Source: Maricaulis sp. (GTDB lineage Bacteria; Pseudomonadota; Alphaproteobacteria; Caulobacterales; Maricaulaceae). Taken from it: DNA of 64,000 nt. Under the pieces are notes generated by a model. It did no database searches, was not told the DNA's origin, and saw only the letters and a program-made list of their open reading frames with translations. Where the stretch lies: positions 61,737 through 125,736 of the forward strand of contig NZ_JASBRW010000004.1 of the NCBI RefSeq assembly GCF_030149235.1, given 5' to 3'. Positions 55,386-64,000 of the stretch are shown here, piece after piece; position 1 is the first letter of the stretch, and each line of letters starts with the position of its first letter. The position numbers and the translations under genes are program-made.

Positions 55386-56142
55386 TGCGTTTTTCCGCAA
55401 CTGGTCATACGCGCTGCGCAGCGGTGATGCCGACGCCCTGTTGCCCTACCTGGCCGACGAGCGGGCCCGGCAGCATTTTGCCGTTTATCGCAATAACGTC
55501 GTCAGCGCGGCCATCGAGGCTCTGCGTTCGGCCTATCCTGTGGTCAACCAGCTGGTCGGAGACAGTTTCTTCTCTCCCATGGCCAAGCTCTACTGGGATG
55601 AGCATCCGCCGCAGGACCGGTCGATGACGCTCTATGGCGCGGGTTTCGCCGAGCACATCGCCAGCTATGGACCGGCGGCGCGACTTGGCTATCTGCCGGA
55701 CATTGCCCGGCTCGACCGGGCCTGGCTCGACGCCCATCATGCCGCAGAGCGCGAGACCCTCAGCGGTGAGGCGGTTTCAGCCCTCCCCGCGGAAAGCCTG
55801 CCGCAACTGAGCCCGGGATTGCATCCATCGGTGCACGTCGTCGAGCTCGATTGGCCAGTCTTCGATGTCTGGGCCGCCCATCGTGTGGGCCGCTCGATCA
55901 CGCCGACCGAAATCGCCCCGGGTCACGAACATATCGTCATCTGGCGCTTCCAGAGCCAGGTAAAACAATCCCGTCTCAGCCCGGCGCATGCCGCTTTTCT
56001 CGCGGCAATAGGTGAGGGGCGCTCCTTGCAGCAGGCCGTTGAACGGGCCGCTGCCGAGGGCGGACGCGAAGACCCGGCCGGTTTCTTCGGCCATGCCCTG
56101 TCCCACGGCCTCATCGCCGCGCCGGCACCCAACACGATCTAG
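55378..56142 (+). CDS. bufC: Bufferin partner protein BufC (DUF2063)
   Basis: A 254-residue protein. The N-terminal DUF2063 domain (about 4-95) shows HFAVYRNNVVSAAIEALRSAYP, LVGDSFF and YWDEHPP, typical of the family; in studied systems it recognises the precursor leader and hands BufA to the MNIO enzyme. The C-terminal domain (about 125-235, HVVELDWPVFDVWAAH) is a second alpha/beta module. Its ATG lies inside the end of bufB, so the two are translationally coupled, as expected for a complex. Confidence 0.92.
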   Translation: MSDAFFRNWSYALRSGDADALLPYLADERARQHFAVYRNNVVSAAIEALRSAYPVVNQLVGDSFFSPMAKLYWDEHPPQDRSMTLYGAGFAEHIASYGPAARLGYLPDIARLDRAWLDAHHAAERETLSGEAVSALPAESLPQLSPGLHPSVHVVELDWPVFDVWAAHRVGRSITPTEIAPGHEHIVIWRFQSQVKQSRLSPAHAAFLAAIGEGRSLQQAVERAAAEGGREDPAGFFGHALSHGLIAAPAPNTI

Positions 56143-56152
56143 GATTTTCGCC

Positions 56153-56692
56153 ATGATGGCTTTTGCTACCCGCGCACATGATCTCCATGAGCGCTTTTTC
56201 GGTGCCTTCCGCACGGTATTGGGCGGGTCATTGCTGCAATTGCTGGCCCGACTGACGCTGGCCGGCGTGTTCTGGCGCTCGCTTTTGACCAAGGTGGAGA
56301 CCGCCAAACTCTTCACCTACACCGAATACATCAATGATTTCCCGGTCGAACGGGCGCGCATGCGGGTGCCGGAATTGCCGCTGGATCTGAAGCCGGCCAC
56401 CCTGCACCAGTTTGCCAATGATTTTGCCCTGCCGCTGATCCCCGGCGATATCGCGGCCTGGATGGCAACGCTGGGCGAGTTCGTATTGCCGATCCTGCTT
56501 GTGCTGGGACTATTCACCCGGTTCGCGGCGGTGGGGCTGCTGGTCATGACGCTTGTGATCCAGTTCTTTGTCTTCCCGGAAGCCTGGTGGGGCACGCATG
56601 CATTGTGGGCCGTGATGGCGATCTTTATTGCCGCCCATGGGCCGGGGCGCTTGTCGCTTGACCACGTCTTCGGAAACAGATTCGCCCGCTAG
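56153..56692 (+). CDS. bufD: DoxX-family membrane protein BufD
   Basis: A 179-residue protein with four membrane helices: LARLTLAGVFWRSLLTKVE, then a long extramembrane segment, LGEFVLPILLVLGLFTRFAAVGLLVMTL and the last helix with HALWAVMAIFIA. DoxX proteins commonly end bufferin operons and are thought to link them to the respiratory or quinone pool; their reaction is not established. The ATG lies 11 bases after the bufC stop, with AGGA upstream. The segment before the first helix (DLHERFFGAFRTVLGG) is amphipathic. Confidence 0.88.
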   Translation: MMAFATRAHDLHERFFGAFRTVLGGSLLQLLARLTLAGVFWRSLLTKVETAKLFTYTEYINDFPVERARMRVPELPLDLKPATLHQFANDFALPLIPGDIAAWMATLGEFVLPILLVLGLFTRFAAVGLLVMTLVIQFFVFPEAWWGTHALWAVMAIFIAAHGPGRLSLDHVFGNRFAR

Positions 56693-56764
56693 GCGCACGG
56701 GATTGCATCGCCCGGACGGGCGGGCCATGGTCGCCGCGGTCTTTGAAAACCGGGGGGTTGGACC

Positions 56765-57193
56765 ATGACACAGGCGTCGATAACGCGCGGTGGCGACCGT
56801 TTCATGCCGGACTGGGTGCTGGGCCTGGTAATCCGCCTGTCCGTCGTGCCCGGCTTGTGGATGTGGGGGCGTGCCAACGCGGCTGAATGGCCCGGCGTCT
56901 CGCCTGATATCGTCAGTGCCGCCGATTACTGGGGCATTCCGCTGATTCCGGCACCCTTGCTCGCCCAGATCGCGGTCTGGGGCGCGCATATCGTCGCCCT
57001 GATGCTGGCCGTCGGTTTTCTCACACGGCTGGTCGGCTTCGTGCTCCTGGCCTTTTCTCTCGCCTATCTGTTGTGGATCGTGCCGGACAGCTGGGTTTCG
57101 GTTTCGGTCTTTGCGGCCGTCTCCTTCTATCTCTTCGCCCGGGGCAGCGGGGCGCTTTCGGTGGATGGGGCGCTGGCGGCCACAACCCGCTAG
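56765..57193 (+). CDS. Second DoxX-like membrane protein in the bufferin operon
   Basis: A 142-residue protein with four membrane helices, in the same direction 72 bases after bufD. It shares the DoxX layout (VLGLVIRLSVVPGLWMWGRAN, then LLAQIAVWGAHIVALMLAVGFLTRLVGFVLL) but is shorter, and the inter-helix loop differs, so it is not a simple duplicate. Probably the last gene of the operon. Typical buf operons have one DoxX gene, so its presence is a local addition. Confidence 0.8.
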   Translation: MTQASITRGGDRFMPDWVLGLVIRLSVVPGLWMWGRANAAEWPGVSPDIVSAADYWGIPLIPAPLLAQIAVWGAHIVALMLAVGFLTRLVGFVLLAFSLAYLLWIVPDSWVSVSVFAAVSFYLFARGSGALSVDGALAATTR

Positions 57194-57276
57194 GACGTAA
57201 TTGCGTCTGGCGAAACCTCTGCTTATCCGCTTCACTGTGCTGACTGATTCCCCGGCATTAAGAGGCGGCATCCACC

Positions 57277-58653
57277 ATGTCCCCGGAACTGGAACAGAAG
57301 CTCAAACGCGCCCTGGCCGGCAAAGCGGCCGTGGAGATGGGGCAATTCCAGTTCCTCAATCTTGACCTGATCCGTGAACGGGCCGGACGCGACTGGCCCA
57401 ATGTGCGCGCCAAGACCTATCAGGTGTCCGAGCATTTCATCGAGAAACGCCTCGACGAGGATGATGTCATGATCCGCGTACGCGGCGGGTTCCTGATCAT
57501 TTTCAGCCTGATCGGGGGCATCGAGGCTGAGGCGCGGGTCGGCGAGATCGCCGACGAGCTCAACGAGTTCTTCCTCGGTGAGAAAGAATATGCGCGTCTC
57601 AAGATCGAGGGCGAGGCCCGGCGCGTCCCGACCAGCGAATTCCTGTCCATCATGGCCGAGAACCAGCCGGAGGACATGCCCGAACTGGAAGGTGACCCGG
57701 TCGCCGAGCGTGAACCGGTTGACGAGGAGGCCAGGCCCTCCGGCTGGAAATCTACCGCCCCGGCCGGTCCGCGCGGGGCCAAGGGCGGGACCTGGGAAAA
57801 GGCCGAGCACGATAATCCGCTGGCCGCCGAACGTGTGCCGGAATGGCCCGAAAGCCAGTTCAAGGAAAAGGACGGGGTCTGGGATGATATCGTCTTCCAG
57901 CCGGTCTGGGATGCGCGCAATCAGACGCTGGGGCATCACCTGTGCAGCGCCCGCCGCATCGTCGATGGTCGCGTGCTCTACGGCACTGAAACGCTGATGG
58001 GCCAGGACAGCGAAGTCCTGATCCGCATGCTCGACCGCTCGGTCGCCCTGGCGGCCCAGCGCGGTTTTCAGCAATTGCACGCCAAGGGCTCAAACTGTCC
58101 GATCATCGTGCCGGTACATTACGATACGCTGGCGACGGTGTCGCAGCGGATGGATTATTTCTCCATCCTGCAAAGCGTGCCCAAACACATCCGCCGTTTC
58201 TTCTTCCTCAAGGTCGATGCTATCCCCGACGGCGCACCCATGGCGCAGATGCAGGAGCTGTTCCGCTCCATGATGCATTTCGGTTCCAATATCCTGGCCG
58301 AGCTCAAATTCGGTCCGAAATGGGATGTGAAGCGTTTTGAGGGCTGCGGTGTAGGCCTGTTCGGGTCCTCCTTGCCGCGTTCGGTCCGGTCGAAAGAGCC
58401 GACGGATGCGACTGTCATGGCGCTGATGGACATGGTCGCGGCGTCGCGTTCGCTGAATACCGAGACCTATCTCACCGGCGTGGCGAATCTCGACCTGCTC
58501 AATGCGGCCGTCTCCACCGGAATACGGCTTATGGCGGGCGATGTGATCGCTGAGGCACGGGCTCTGCCGGCGCCGACGCAGACGCTGGATTTCTCCACAA
58601 TCGCCAGCCGTAACAGGCCTGACAGCGATGAAAGCAATATAGTTAGGATTTAG
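57277..58653 (+). CDS. Uncharacterised protein with degenerate EAL-like C-terminal half
   Basis: A 458-residue cytoplasmic-looking protein. Residues 1-125 form an uncharacterised alpha/beta domain (QFQFLNLDLIRERAGRDWPN); 125-195 is a charged Pro/Glu/Gly linker. From about 200 it resembles the c-di-GMP phosphodiesterase EAL fold: DIVFQPVWDARNQTLGHHL (cf. QPIVDLRTG), and at the end YLTGVANLDLLNAAVSTGIRLMAGDVIAEA (cf. the A-x-GVDYLSGD region). The EAL signature and metal residues are absent, so it is at best a non-catalytic binding protein. Family call is tentative. Just upstream of sucC. Confidence 0.55.
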   Translation: MSPELEQKLKRALAGKAAVEMGQFQFLNLDLIRERAGRDWPNVRAKTYQVSEHFIEKRLDEDDVMIRVRGGFLIIFSLIGGIEAEARVGEIADELNEFFLGEKEYARLKIEGEARRVPTSEFLSIMAENQPEDMPELEGDPVAEREPVDEEARPSGWKSTAPAGPRGAKGGTWEKAEHDNPLAAERVPEWPESQFKEKDGVWDDIVFQPVWDARNQTLGHHLCSARRIVDGRVLYGTETLMGQDSEVLIRMLDRSVALAAQRGFQQLHAKGSNCPIIVPVHYDTLATVSQRMDYFSILQSVPKHIRRFFFLKVDAIPDGAPMAQMQELFRSMMHFGSNILAELKFGPKWDVKRFEGCGVGLFGSSLPRSVRSKEPTDATVMALMDMVAASRSLNTETYLTGVANLDLLNAAVSTGIRLMAGDVIAEARALPAPTQTLDFSTIASRNRPDSDESNIVRI

Positions 58654-58678
58654 TCCTAAAGGCAAAGGCGCGAAGGCG

Positions 58679-58706
58679 TTGCTTGCGCGATGCCGGGTGT
58701 TATAAG
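58679..58706 (+). promoter_or_regulatory. Putative promoter of sucCD
   Basis: TTGCTT at 58679-58684 and TATAAG at 58701-58706, spacer 16 bases, giving a leader of about 45 bases before sucC. Twenty bases before the -35 lies an imperfectly spaced palindrome TTAGGA-N5-TCCTAA (58643-58659) that overlaps the stop of the preceding gene and could be an operator. Confidence 0.45.
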
Positions 58707-58758
58707 GCGAGTCCATTCTGGCCATCCTTTCGCTCATCCCTCCCGCGAGGCCCATTAC

Positions 58759-59958
58759 ATGAATATCCATGAGCATCAGGCAAAAGCTGTCCTGAAATCC
58801 TTCGGTGCGCCCGTCGCTGACGGCGTTGCCATTTTCTCCGTTGATGAAGCCGCTGCCGCTGCAGACAAGCTGCCCGGCCCGCTCTGGGTCGTTAAATCCC
58901 AGATCCATGCCGGCGGCCGAGGCAAGGGCAAGTTCAAGGAACTTGGTCCCGACGCCAAGGGCGGTGTCCGTCTCGCCTTTTCCAAGGACGAGGTTCTCTC
59001 CCACGCCAAGGAAATGCTGGGCAATACGCTGGTCACGCACCAGACCGGCCCGGAAGGCAAGCAGGTCAATCGTCTCTACATCGAAGACGGTGCCGATATC
59101 GCCACCGAGCTCTACTGCTCACTGCTGGTGAACCGCGAAACCGGCCGTGTGGCCTTTGTCGTCTCCACCGAGGGCGGCATGGACATTGAGGCCGTTGCCG
59201 AGGAAACCCCGGAGAAGATCCACACGATCGATATCGATCCGGAAACCGGTGTCACCCCGGATGATGCGGCCAAGATCGCCGACGCCCTGGAACTGTCCGG
59301 CACGGCACGTGACGACATGCTCTCGCTGGCGGGCATCCTCTACAAGGCCTTCACCGAGAAGGACATGTCCCTGCTCGAGGTCAACCCGCTCATCGTCATG
59401 GAAGATGGCCGCGTCCGCGTCCTCGACGCCAAGGTCTCCTTCGACGGCAATGCCCTGTTCCGCCATGACGACATCATGGCGCTGCGCGATACGACGGAGG
59501 AAGACGAAAAAGAGATTGAGGCGTCCAAATACGACCTCGCCTATGTCGCCCTCGACGGCAATATCGGCTGCATGGTCAACGGTGCCGGCCTGGCCATGGC
59601 GACCATGGACATCATCAAGCTCTATGGTGCTGAACCGGCCAACTTCCTCGATGTCGGTGGCGGCGCCACGACCGAGAAGGTGACGGCCGCGTTCAAGATC
59701 ATCACCGCCGACCCGAACGTCAAAGGCATTCTGGTCAACATCTTCGGCGGCATCATGCGCTGTGACATCATCGCCGAAGGCGTGGTCACCGCGGTGAAGG
59801 AAGTGGGCCTGCAGGTCCCGCTCGTCGTTCGCCTGGAAGGCACGAATGTCCAGCTTGGCAAGGACATCATCAATAAGTCGGGCCTCAACGTGATCGCCGC
59901 TGACGATCTCGACGACGCCGCCCAGAAAATCGTCGCCGCCGTGAAGGAGGCCGAATAA
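58759..59958 (+). CDS. sucC: Succinyl-CoA synthetase, beta subunit
   Basis: ADP/GDP-forming subunit of succinyl-CoA synthetase (399 residues), making ATP or GTP from succinyl-CoA in the TCA cycle. The start [16 protein letters not shown] is the standard SucC N-terminus; an ATP-grasp domain (to about 240) has [11 protein letters not shown], and the C-terminal CoA-ligase domain has [16 protein letters not shown] and [16 protein letters not shown]. The ATG at 58759 is chosen over an upstream frame opening at 58690. Its TAA overlaps the sucD ATG by one base. Confidence 0.97.
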   Translation: MNIHEHQAKAVLKSFGAPVADGVAIFSVDEAAAAADKLPGPLWVVKSQIHAGGRGKGKFKELGPDAKGGVRLAFSKDEVLSHAKEMLGNTLVTHQTGPEGKQVNRLYIEDGADIATELYCSLLVNRETGRVAFVVSTEGGMDIEAVAEETPEKIHTIDIDPETGVTPDDAAKIADALELSGTARDDMLSLAGILYKAFTEKDMSLLEVNPLIVMEDGRVRVLDAKVSFDGNALFRHDDIMALRDTTEEDEKEIEASKYDLAYVALDGNIGCMVNGAGLAMATMDIIKLYGAEPANFLDVGGGATTEKVTAAFKIITADPNVKGILVNIFGGIMRCDIIAEGVVTAVKEVGLQVPLVVRLEGTNVQLGKDIINKSGLNVIAADDLDDAAQKIVAAVKEAE

Positions 59959-60866
59959 TGTCGATCATCGTCAATAAAGACACCAAGATCATCGTCCAGG
60001 GCCTGACCGGCAAGACCGGCACCTTCCACACGGAACAGGCGCTGGAATATTACGGCACCAAGATGGTCGCCGGTGTGCATCCGAAAAAGGGCGGTTCGAC
60101 TTGGTCGTCCGGCCTGGAAAGCGCCGCCGAGCTGCCGATCTACACCTCTGTCGGTGAAGCCAAGGAAGCCACCGGCGCCACGGCGTCGGTCATCTATGTC
60201 CCGCCGGCCGGTGCCGGTGCGGCCATCATCGAGGCCATCGAGGCGGAAATCCCGTTCATTTCCTGCATCACTGAGGGCATTCCGGTGATGGATATGGTCA
60301 AGGTGAAAGCCAAGCTGGAGAAGTCCAACTCCATGCTGCTCGGTCCGAACTGCCCCGGCATCCTGACGCCGGAAGAGTGCAAGATCGGCATCATGCCGGG
60401 CTCCATCTTCAAGAAGGGCTCCGTTGGCGTCGTCTCGCGCTCGGGCACGCTGACCTATGAAGCCGTGTTCCAGACCACCGCGGAGGGCCTCGGCCAGACC
60501 ACGGCTGTCGGCATTGGCGGCGACCCGGTCAAGGGCACCGAGTTCATCGACGTGCTGGAGAAATTCCTCGCCGATGACGAGACCAAGTCGATCATCATGA
60601 TCGGTGAGATCGGTGGTTCCGCCGAGGAAGATGCCGCGCAATTCCTGGCTGACGAAGCCAAGAAGGGCCGCAAGAAGCCGACCGTCGGTTTCATCGCCGG
60701 CCGTACCGCACCTCCGGGCCGCACCATGGGCCATGCCGGTGCCATCGTCTCCGGCGGCAAGGGCGGCGCGGAAGACAAGATCGCAGCCATGGAAGCGGCG
60801 GGCATCACGGTGTCTCCGTCTCCGGCCCGCCTCGGCACGACCCTGGCGGACGTGCTCAAGGGCTAG
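59958..60866 (+). CDS. sucD: Succinyl-CoA synthetase, alpha subunit
   Basis: CoA-binding and phosphohistidine subunit (302 residues) paired with SucC. CoA site [15 protein letters not shown] and HPKKGGSTW, then [18 protein letters not shown], and the active-site His in [19 protein letters not shown]. Translation is coupled to sucC through a one-base overlap (TAATG). A terminator follows 27 bases after its stop. Confidence 0.97.
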   Translation: MSIIVNKDTKIIVQGLTGKTGTFHTEQALEYYGTKMVAGVHPKKGGSTWSSGLESAAELPIYTSVGEAKEATGATASVIYVPPAGAGAAIIEAIEAEIPFISCITEGIPVMDMVKVKAKLEKSNSMLLGPNCPGILTPEECKIGIMPGSIFKKGSVGVVSRSGTLTYEAVFQTTAEGLGQTTAVGIGGDPVKGTEFIDVLEKFLADDETKSIIMIGEIGGSAEEDAAQFLADEAKKGRKKPTVGFIAGRTAPPGRTMGHAGAIVSGGKGGAEDKIAAMEAAGITVSPSPARLGTTLADVLKG

Positions 60867-60892
60867 GCTTCAAGCCGAACCGACCTGACAAG

Positions 60893-60926
60893 CCGCGCTC
60901 TGGGCAACCGGGGCGCGGTTTTGTTT
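60893..60926 (+). terminator. Rho-independent terminator after sucCD
   Basis: An 11-base-pair stem with two G-T pairs, 60893-60903 with 60908-60918, closed by a GCAA (GNRA) tetraloop, followed by TTTTGTTTT at 60919-60926 and just beyond. It separates sucCD from sucA, which must have its own promoter in 60927-61054 or rely on readthrough. Confidence 0.8.
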
Positions 60927-61054
60927 TGTCACCCTCTTGTCAGTAGACCCGCGCTCTTCCCTTCTGTTGGTCACAAAAGGGGCCTAGATGATTTTTAACC
61001 ATTCCGGCTTAGGCCGTTGCTCCAGACACACTCCTGACTCAGGCCCTCCCCCCA

Positions 61055-64000
61055 ATGTCTGACCAAAATCGCTCCGATACTAACCAGGCTTTCCTGGATA
61101 CCTCCTTCCTGCAGGGCGCCAATGCGCTCTATGTGGAACAGCTCGCCGCCGCCTATGCCAAGGACCCGTCCTCGGTGCCGGAAGGCTGGCGCAGTTTCTT
61201 TGCCACCATGGGTGACCCGGCTGCCGATGCCGCCCGTGCCGCCGATGGCCCAAGCTGGAAGCGCGCCGACTGGCCGCCGGCCGCGAATGGCGAACTGGTC
61301 TCGGCCCTGGGCGATATCGGTCCGGATGAAGGTGCCATGGTCGACAAGGTCGCGGCCCATGTCGAAGCCCAAAAACCCGGCGCATCGGCCGAGGATGTCC
61401 GCGATGCCACCCGCGCCTCGATCCGCGCCATCATGATGATCCGCGCCTACCGCATGCGCGGCCATCTGGCGGCCCAGCTCGACCCGCTGGGCATTTCCAC
61501 CTTCGGCCCGCAGCCCGAGCTCGACCCGGCCACCTATGGCTTCAATGGCGCCGCGATGGACGAAGAGGTCTTCATTGACGGCTATCTCGGCCTCGAGACC
61601 GCAACGCCGCGGCAGATGCTGGACATCCTGCGCCGGACCTATTGCGGCCCGGTTGGTGTGGAGTTCATGCAAATCTCCAACCCGGCGGAGAAATCCTGGC
61701 TGCAGGAGCGCTTAGAGGGGCCGGACAAGGACATCCGCTTCACCCAGGAAGGCAAGATCGCCATCCTCAAGAAGCTGATCGAGACCGAGCGTTTCGAGCA
61801 ATTCCTGCATAAGCGCTATCCCGGCACCAAACGCTTCGGGGCCGATGGCGCGGAATCCATGGTTCCGGCGCTGGAGCAGATCATCAAGCGCGGCGGCGCG
61901 ATGGGCGTCGAGGATATCATCATCGGCATGCCGCACCGCGGCCGTCTCAATGTGCTCGCGGCCGTGATGGGCAAGCCCTATCACCAGATTTTCCATGAAT
62001 TCCTCGGCGGCAATACCCAGGGGGAAGACGAGTTCGGCTCCGGTGATGTGAAATACCATCTCGGTGCCTCGTCCGATCGCGAGTTCGACGGCAACAAGGT
62101 TCACCTGTCGCTGACCGCCAACCCGTCCCACCTGGAAGCCGTGAACCCGGTTGTCCTCGGCAAGGCGCGGGCGAAGCAGGAAGAGAACTGCCGCAAGCAA
62201 CCCGGTACGCCGCGCATGAATGTGCTGCCGCTGTTGCTGCACGGCGATGCGGCCTTCGCCGGCCAGGGCATTGTCACCGAAGGCCTGGGACTGTCCGGCC
62301 TGCGCGGTCACCGTACTGGCGGAGCGATCCACTTCATCGTCAACAACCAGATCGGCTTTACCACCGATCCCAAGGACAGCCGCTCCAGCCCCTACCCGTC
62401 AGACGTTGCGCTGATGGTGCAGGCGCCGATCTTCCACGTGAACGGGGATGATCCGGAAGCGGTGGTCCATGCCACCAAGATCGCTACGGAATACCGTCAG
62501 CTGTTCGGCAAGGACGTCGTCATCGACATGTTCTGCTATCGCCGCTACGGCCATAATGAGGGCGATGATCCGACCTTCACCCAGCCGATCATGTATCGCG
62601 TGATTAAGGACCTGGCGCCGGTGAAGAAGCAGTACCAGGACCGCCTGATCGCGGAAGGCGTACTCAGCGCGGCCGAGGTCGAGGCGCTGGAAAACGAGTT
62701 CGACACCTATCTCGACAATGAGTTCGAGGCCGGCAAGGGCTTCGAGCCGGAGCGCGCGGACTGGTTGGATGGCCGCTGGTCGGGCCTGGGCCTGCCCGAG
62801 GGCGATGATCGCCGCGGCGAGACCTCGGCCTCGATGGAGAGTCTGAAATCCGTCGGCATGGCGATGACCGAGATCCCCGAGGGCGTGAATATCCACCGTA
62901 CCCTCAATCGCGTCATCGGCGCCCGCCGCAAGATGATCGAGACCGGTGAGGGCATCGACTGGGCCACCGCCGAGCATCTCGCGTTCGGCACGCTGGTCAC
63001 TGAAGGCTTCCCCGTGCGCCTGTCCGGTCAGGATTGCGGTCGCGGCACCTTCTCGCAGCGCCATTCGCACATCATCGATCAGCAGACCGAGGAGCGCTAC
63101 ACGCCGCTCAACAATCTCGCTGAGGGCCAGAAGAAATACGAAGTCATCGACTCGATGCTGTCGGAAGAAGCCGTGCTCGGGTTCGAGTATGGCTTCTCGC
63201 TCTCGGCCCCGAACACGCTGGTAATGTGGGAAGCCCAGTTCGGTGATTTCACCAATGGCGCCCAGGTCATCATCGACCAGTTCATCTCATCCGGTGAGCG
63301 CAAATGGCTGCGCATGTCCGGCCTGGTAATGCTGTTGCCCCATGGCTATGAGGGCCAAGGCCCGGAGCACTCCTCGGCCCGTCCGGAGCGCTTCCTGCAG
63401 CTGTGTGCAGAAGACAATATGCAGGTCGCCAACTGCTCGACGCCGGCGAACTATTTCCACATCCTGCGCCGTCAGATTCACCGCAGTTTCCGCAAGCCGC
63501 TGGTGATCATGACGCCGAAATCCCTGCTGCGTCACAAGCGCTGCGTCTCAACGCTCGCCGCGCTGGGGCCGGGCTCATCCTTCCACCGTGTCTTGTGGGA
63601 TGATGCTGACCAGGGCAAGGCGGCCGAGGGTGAGATTTCGCACACCACGATCAAGCTGCAGCCGGACGAGAAGATCCGCCGCGTCGTGATGTGTACCGGC
63701 AAGGTTTATTACGATCTGCTCGAGCGCCGCGAGGAGCTGGGCCTGGACGACGTTTATCTGCTCCGTGTCGAACAGCTCTACCCCTTCCCCTACAAGGCGC
63801 TGCTCTCCGAGCTGGCCCGCTTCCCGAACGCCGAAGTGGTCTGGTGCCAGGAAGAGCCACGCAATATGGGCTACTGGACCTTTGTCGAGCCCAATATCGA
63901 GTATGTGCTCACCAAGCTGGAAGACGTGAAGGCCAATCGCCCGCGCTATATCGGCCGGGTTCCGACCGCCTCCACCGCCACCGGCATTGCCTCCAAACAC
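61055..64000 (+). CDS. sucA: 2-oxoglutarate dehydrogenase E1 component (3' end beyond window)
   Basis: Thiamine-diphosphate-dependent E1 that decarboxylates 2-oxoglutarate and passes succinyl to E2. 982 codons are visible without a stop; the last residues (GRVPTASTATGIASKH) match the usual end, so only about 10-20 residues are missing. The N-terminal E2-binding peptide is NQAFLDTSFLQGANALYVEQL. ThDP region: HGDAAFAGQGIVTEG and HFIVNNQIGFTTDP; also GMPHRGRLNVLAAVMGKP, CYRRYGHNEGDDPTFTQP, SGQDCGRGTFSQRHS and LLPHGYEGQGPEHSSARPER. Start at ATG 61055 has only a weak ribosome binding site. Confidence 0.97.
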   Translation, partial: MSDQNRSDTNQAFLDTSFLQGANALYVEQLAAAYAKDPSSVPEGWRSFFATMGDPAADAARAADGPSWKRADWPPAANGELVSALGDIGPDEGAMVDKVAAHVEAQKPGASAEDVRDATRASIRAIMMIRAYRMRGHLAAQLDPLGISTFGPQPELDPATYGFNGAAMDEEVFIDGYLGLETATPRQMLDILRRTYCGPVGVEFMQISNPAEKSWLQERLEGPDKDIRFTQEGKIAILKKLIETERFEQFLHKRYPGTKRFGADGAESMVPALEQIIKRGGAMGVEDIIIGMPHRGRLNVLAAVMGKPYHQIFHEFLGGNTQGEDEFGSGDVKYHLGASSDREFDGNKVHLSLTANPSHLEAVNPVVLGKARAKQEENCRKQPGTPRMNVLPLLLHGDAAFAGQGIVTEGLGLSGLRGHRTGGAIHFIVNNQIGFTTDPKDSRSSPYPSDVALMVQAPIFHVNGDDPEAVVHATKIATEYRQLFGKDVVIDMFCYRRYGHNEGDDPTFTQPIMYRVIKDLAPVKKQYQDRLIAEGVLSAAEVEALENEFDTYLDNEFEAGKGFEPERADWLDGRWSGLGLPEGDDRRGETSASMESLKSVGMAMTEIPEGVNIHRTLNRVIGARRKMIETGEGIDWATAEHLAFGTLVTEGFPVRLSGQDCGRGTFSQRHSHIIDQQTEERYTPLNNLAEGQKKYEVIDSMLSEEAVLGFEYGFSLSAPNTLVMWEAQFGDFTNGAQVIIDQFISSGERKWLRMSGLVMLLPHGYEGQGPEHSSARPERFLQLCAEDNMQVANCSTPANYFHILRRQIHRSFRKPLVIMTPKSLLRHKRCVSTLAALGPGSSFHRVLWDDADQGKAAEGEISHTTIKLQPDEKIRRVVMCTGKVYYDLLERREELGLDDVYLLRVEQLYPFPYKALLSELARFPNAEVVWCQEEPRNMGYWTFVEPNIEYVLTKLEDVKANRPRYIGRVPTASTATGIASKH

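Overview
The window reads as a contiguous piece of a GC-rich alphaproteobacterial chromosome. Gene content (RegB/RegA with SenC, ccmABCD, split sucA/sucCD/mdh, PHB depolymerase, ZapE, BufABCD, many secreted peptidases) points to a marine Caulobacterales/Hyphomonadaceae bacterium close to Maricaulis; this assignment is inference from content and not from a marker gene. The window opens inside a glycerophosphodiesterase gene and closes inside sucA, a few codons before its expected end. No tRNA, rRNA, IS element, phage gene or CRISPR array was recognised.

Layout. 1-8.1 kb: envelope and storage genes (GDPD lipoprotein, cation/proton antiporter, class A penicillin-binding protein, a large secreted protein of unknown function, PhaZ). 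8.1-17.3 kb: a respiration/redox block with senC divergent from regBA, then a DUF1223 thioredoxin-like protein, aconitase, and a compact ccmABCD-ccmG operon for cytochrome c maturation. 17.3-22 kb: a MarR-type regulator with a striking lysine/alanine tail, then yciB, an EamA transporter, ftsY and mtaB on the minus strand. 22-27.6 kb: two secreted peptidases, one (M61 type) interrupted by an in-frame TGA exactly at the conserved Trp after its zinc motif, and two tandem SDR genes. 27.7-31.3 kb: sdhCDAB with a strong bidirectional terminator. 31.3-34.5 kb: acyltransferase, a SAM-fold protein, and an arsR-arsC-aqpS arsenic operon. 34.7-38.3 kb: a trypsin-like serine protease autotransporter. 38.7-49.2 kb: mmsA, two STAS-like paralogues, Fe-alcohol dehydrogenase, thioesterase, zapE, a S41-like peptidase, O-methyltransferase, LysR, a Cys-rich GNAT-like protein and mdh. 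49.3-57.2 kb: accessory block with TspO, universal stress protein, LytTR/DUF2306 pair, a PhoD-like lipoprotein and a bufferin operon (bufABCD plus a second DoxX). 57.3-64 kb: a degenerate EAL-like protein, then sucCD and sucA.

How it fits together. Four TCA cycle enzymes or complexes (aconitase, succinate dehydrogenase, malate dehydrogenase, succinyl-CoA synthetase plus 2-oxoglutarate dehydrogenase E1) lie in the window, next to redox sensing (RegB/RegA), cytochrome biogenesis (SenC, Ccm) and metal handling (bufferin for copper-type stress, ArsR/ArsC/AqpS for arsenic). The strongest candidates for a second look are the bufferin RiPP operon with its extra DoxX gene and structured leader, the TGA-interrupted M61 peptidase, the MarR protein with a histone-like tail, and a hairpin that would hide the ribosome binding site of the secreted protein at 5165.
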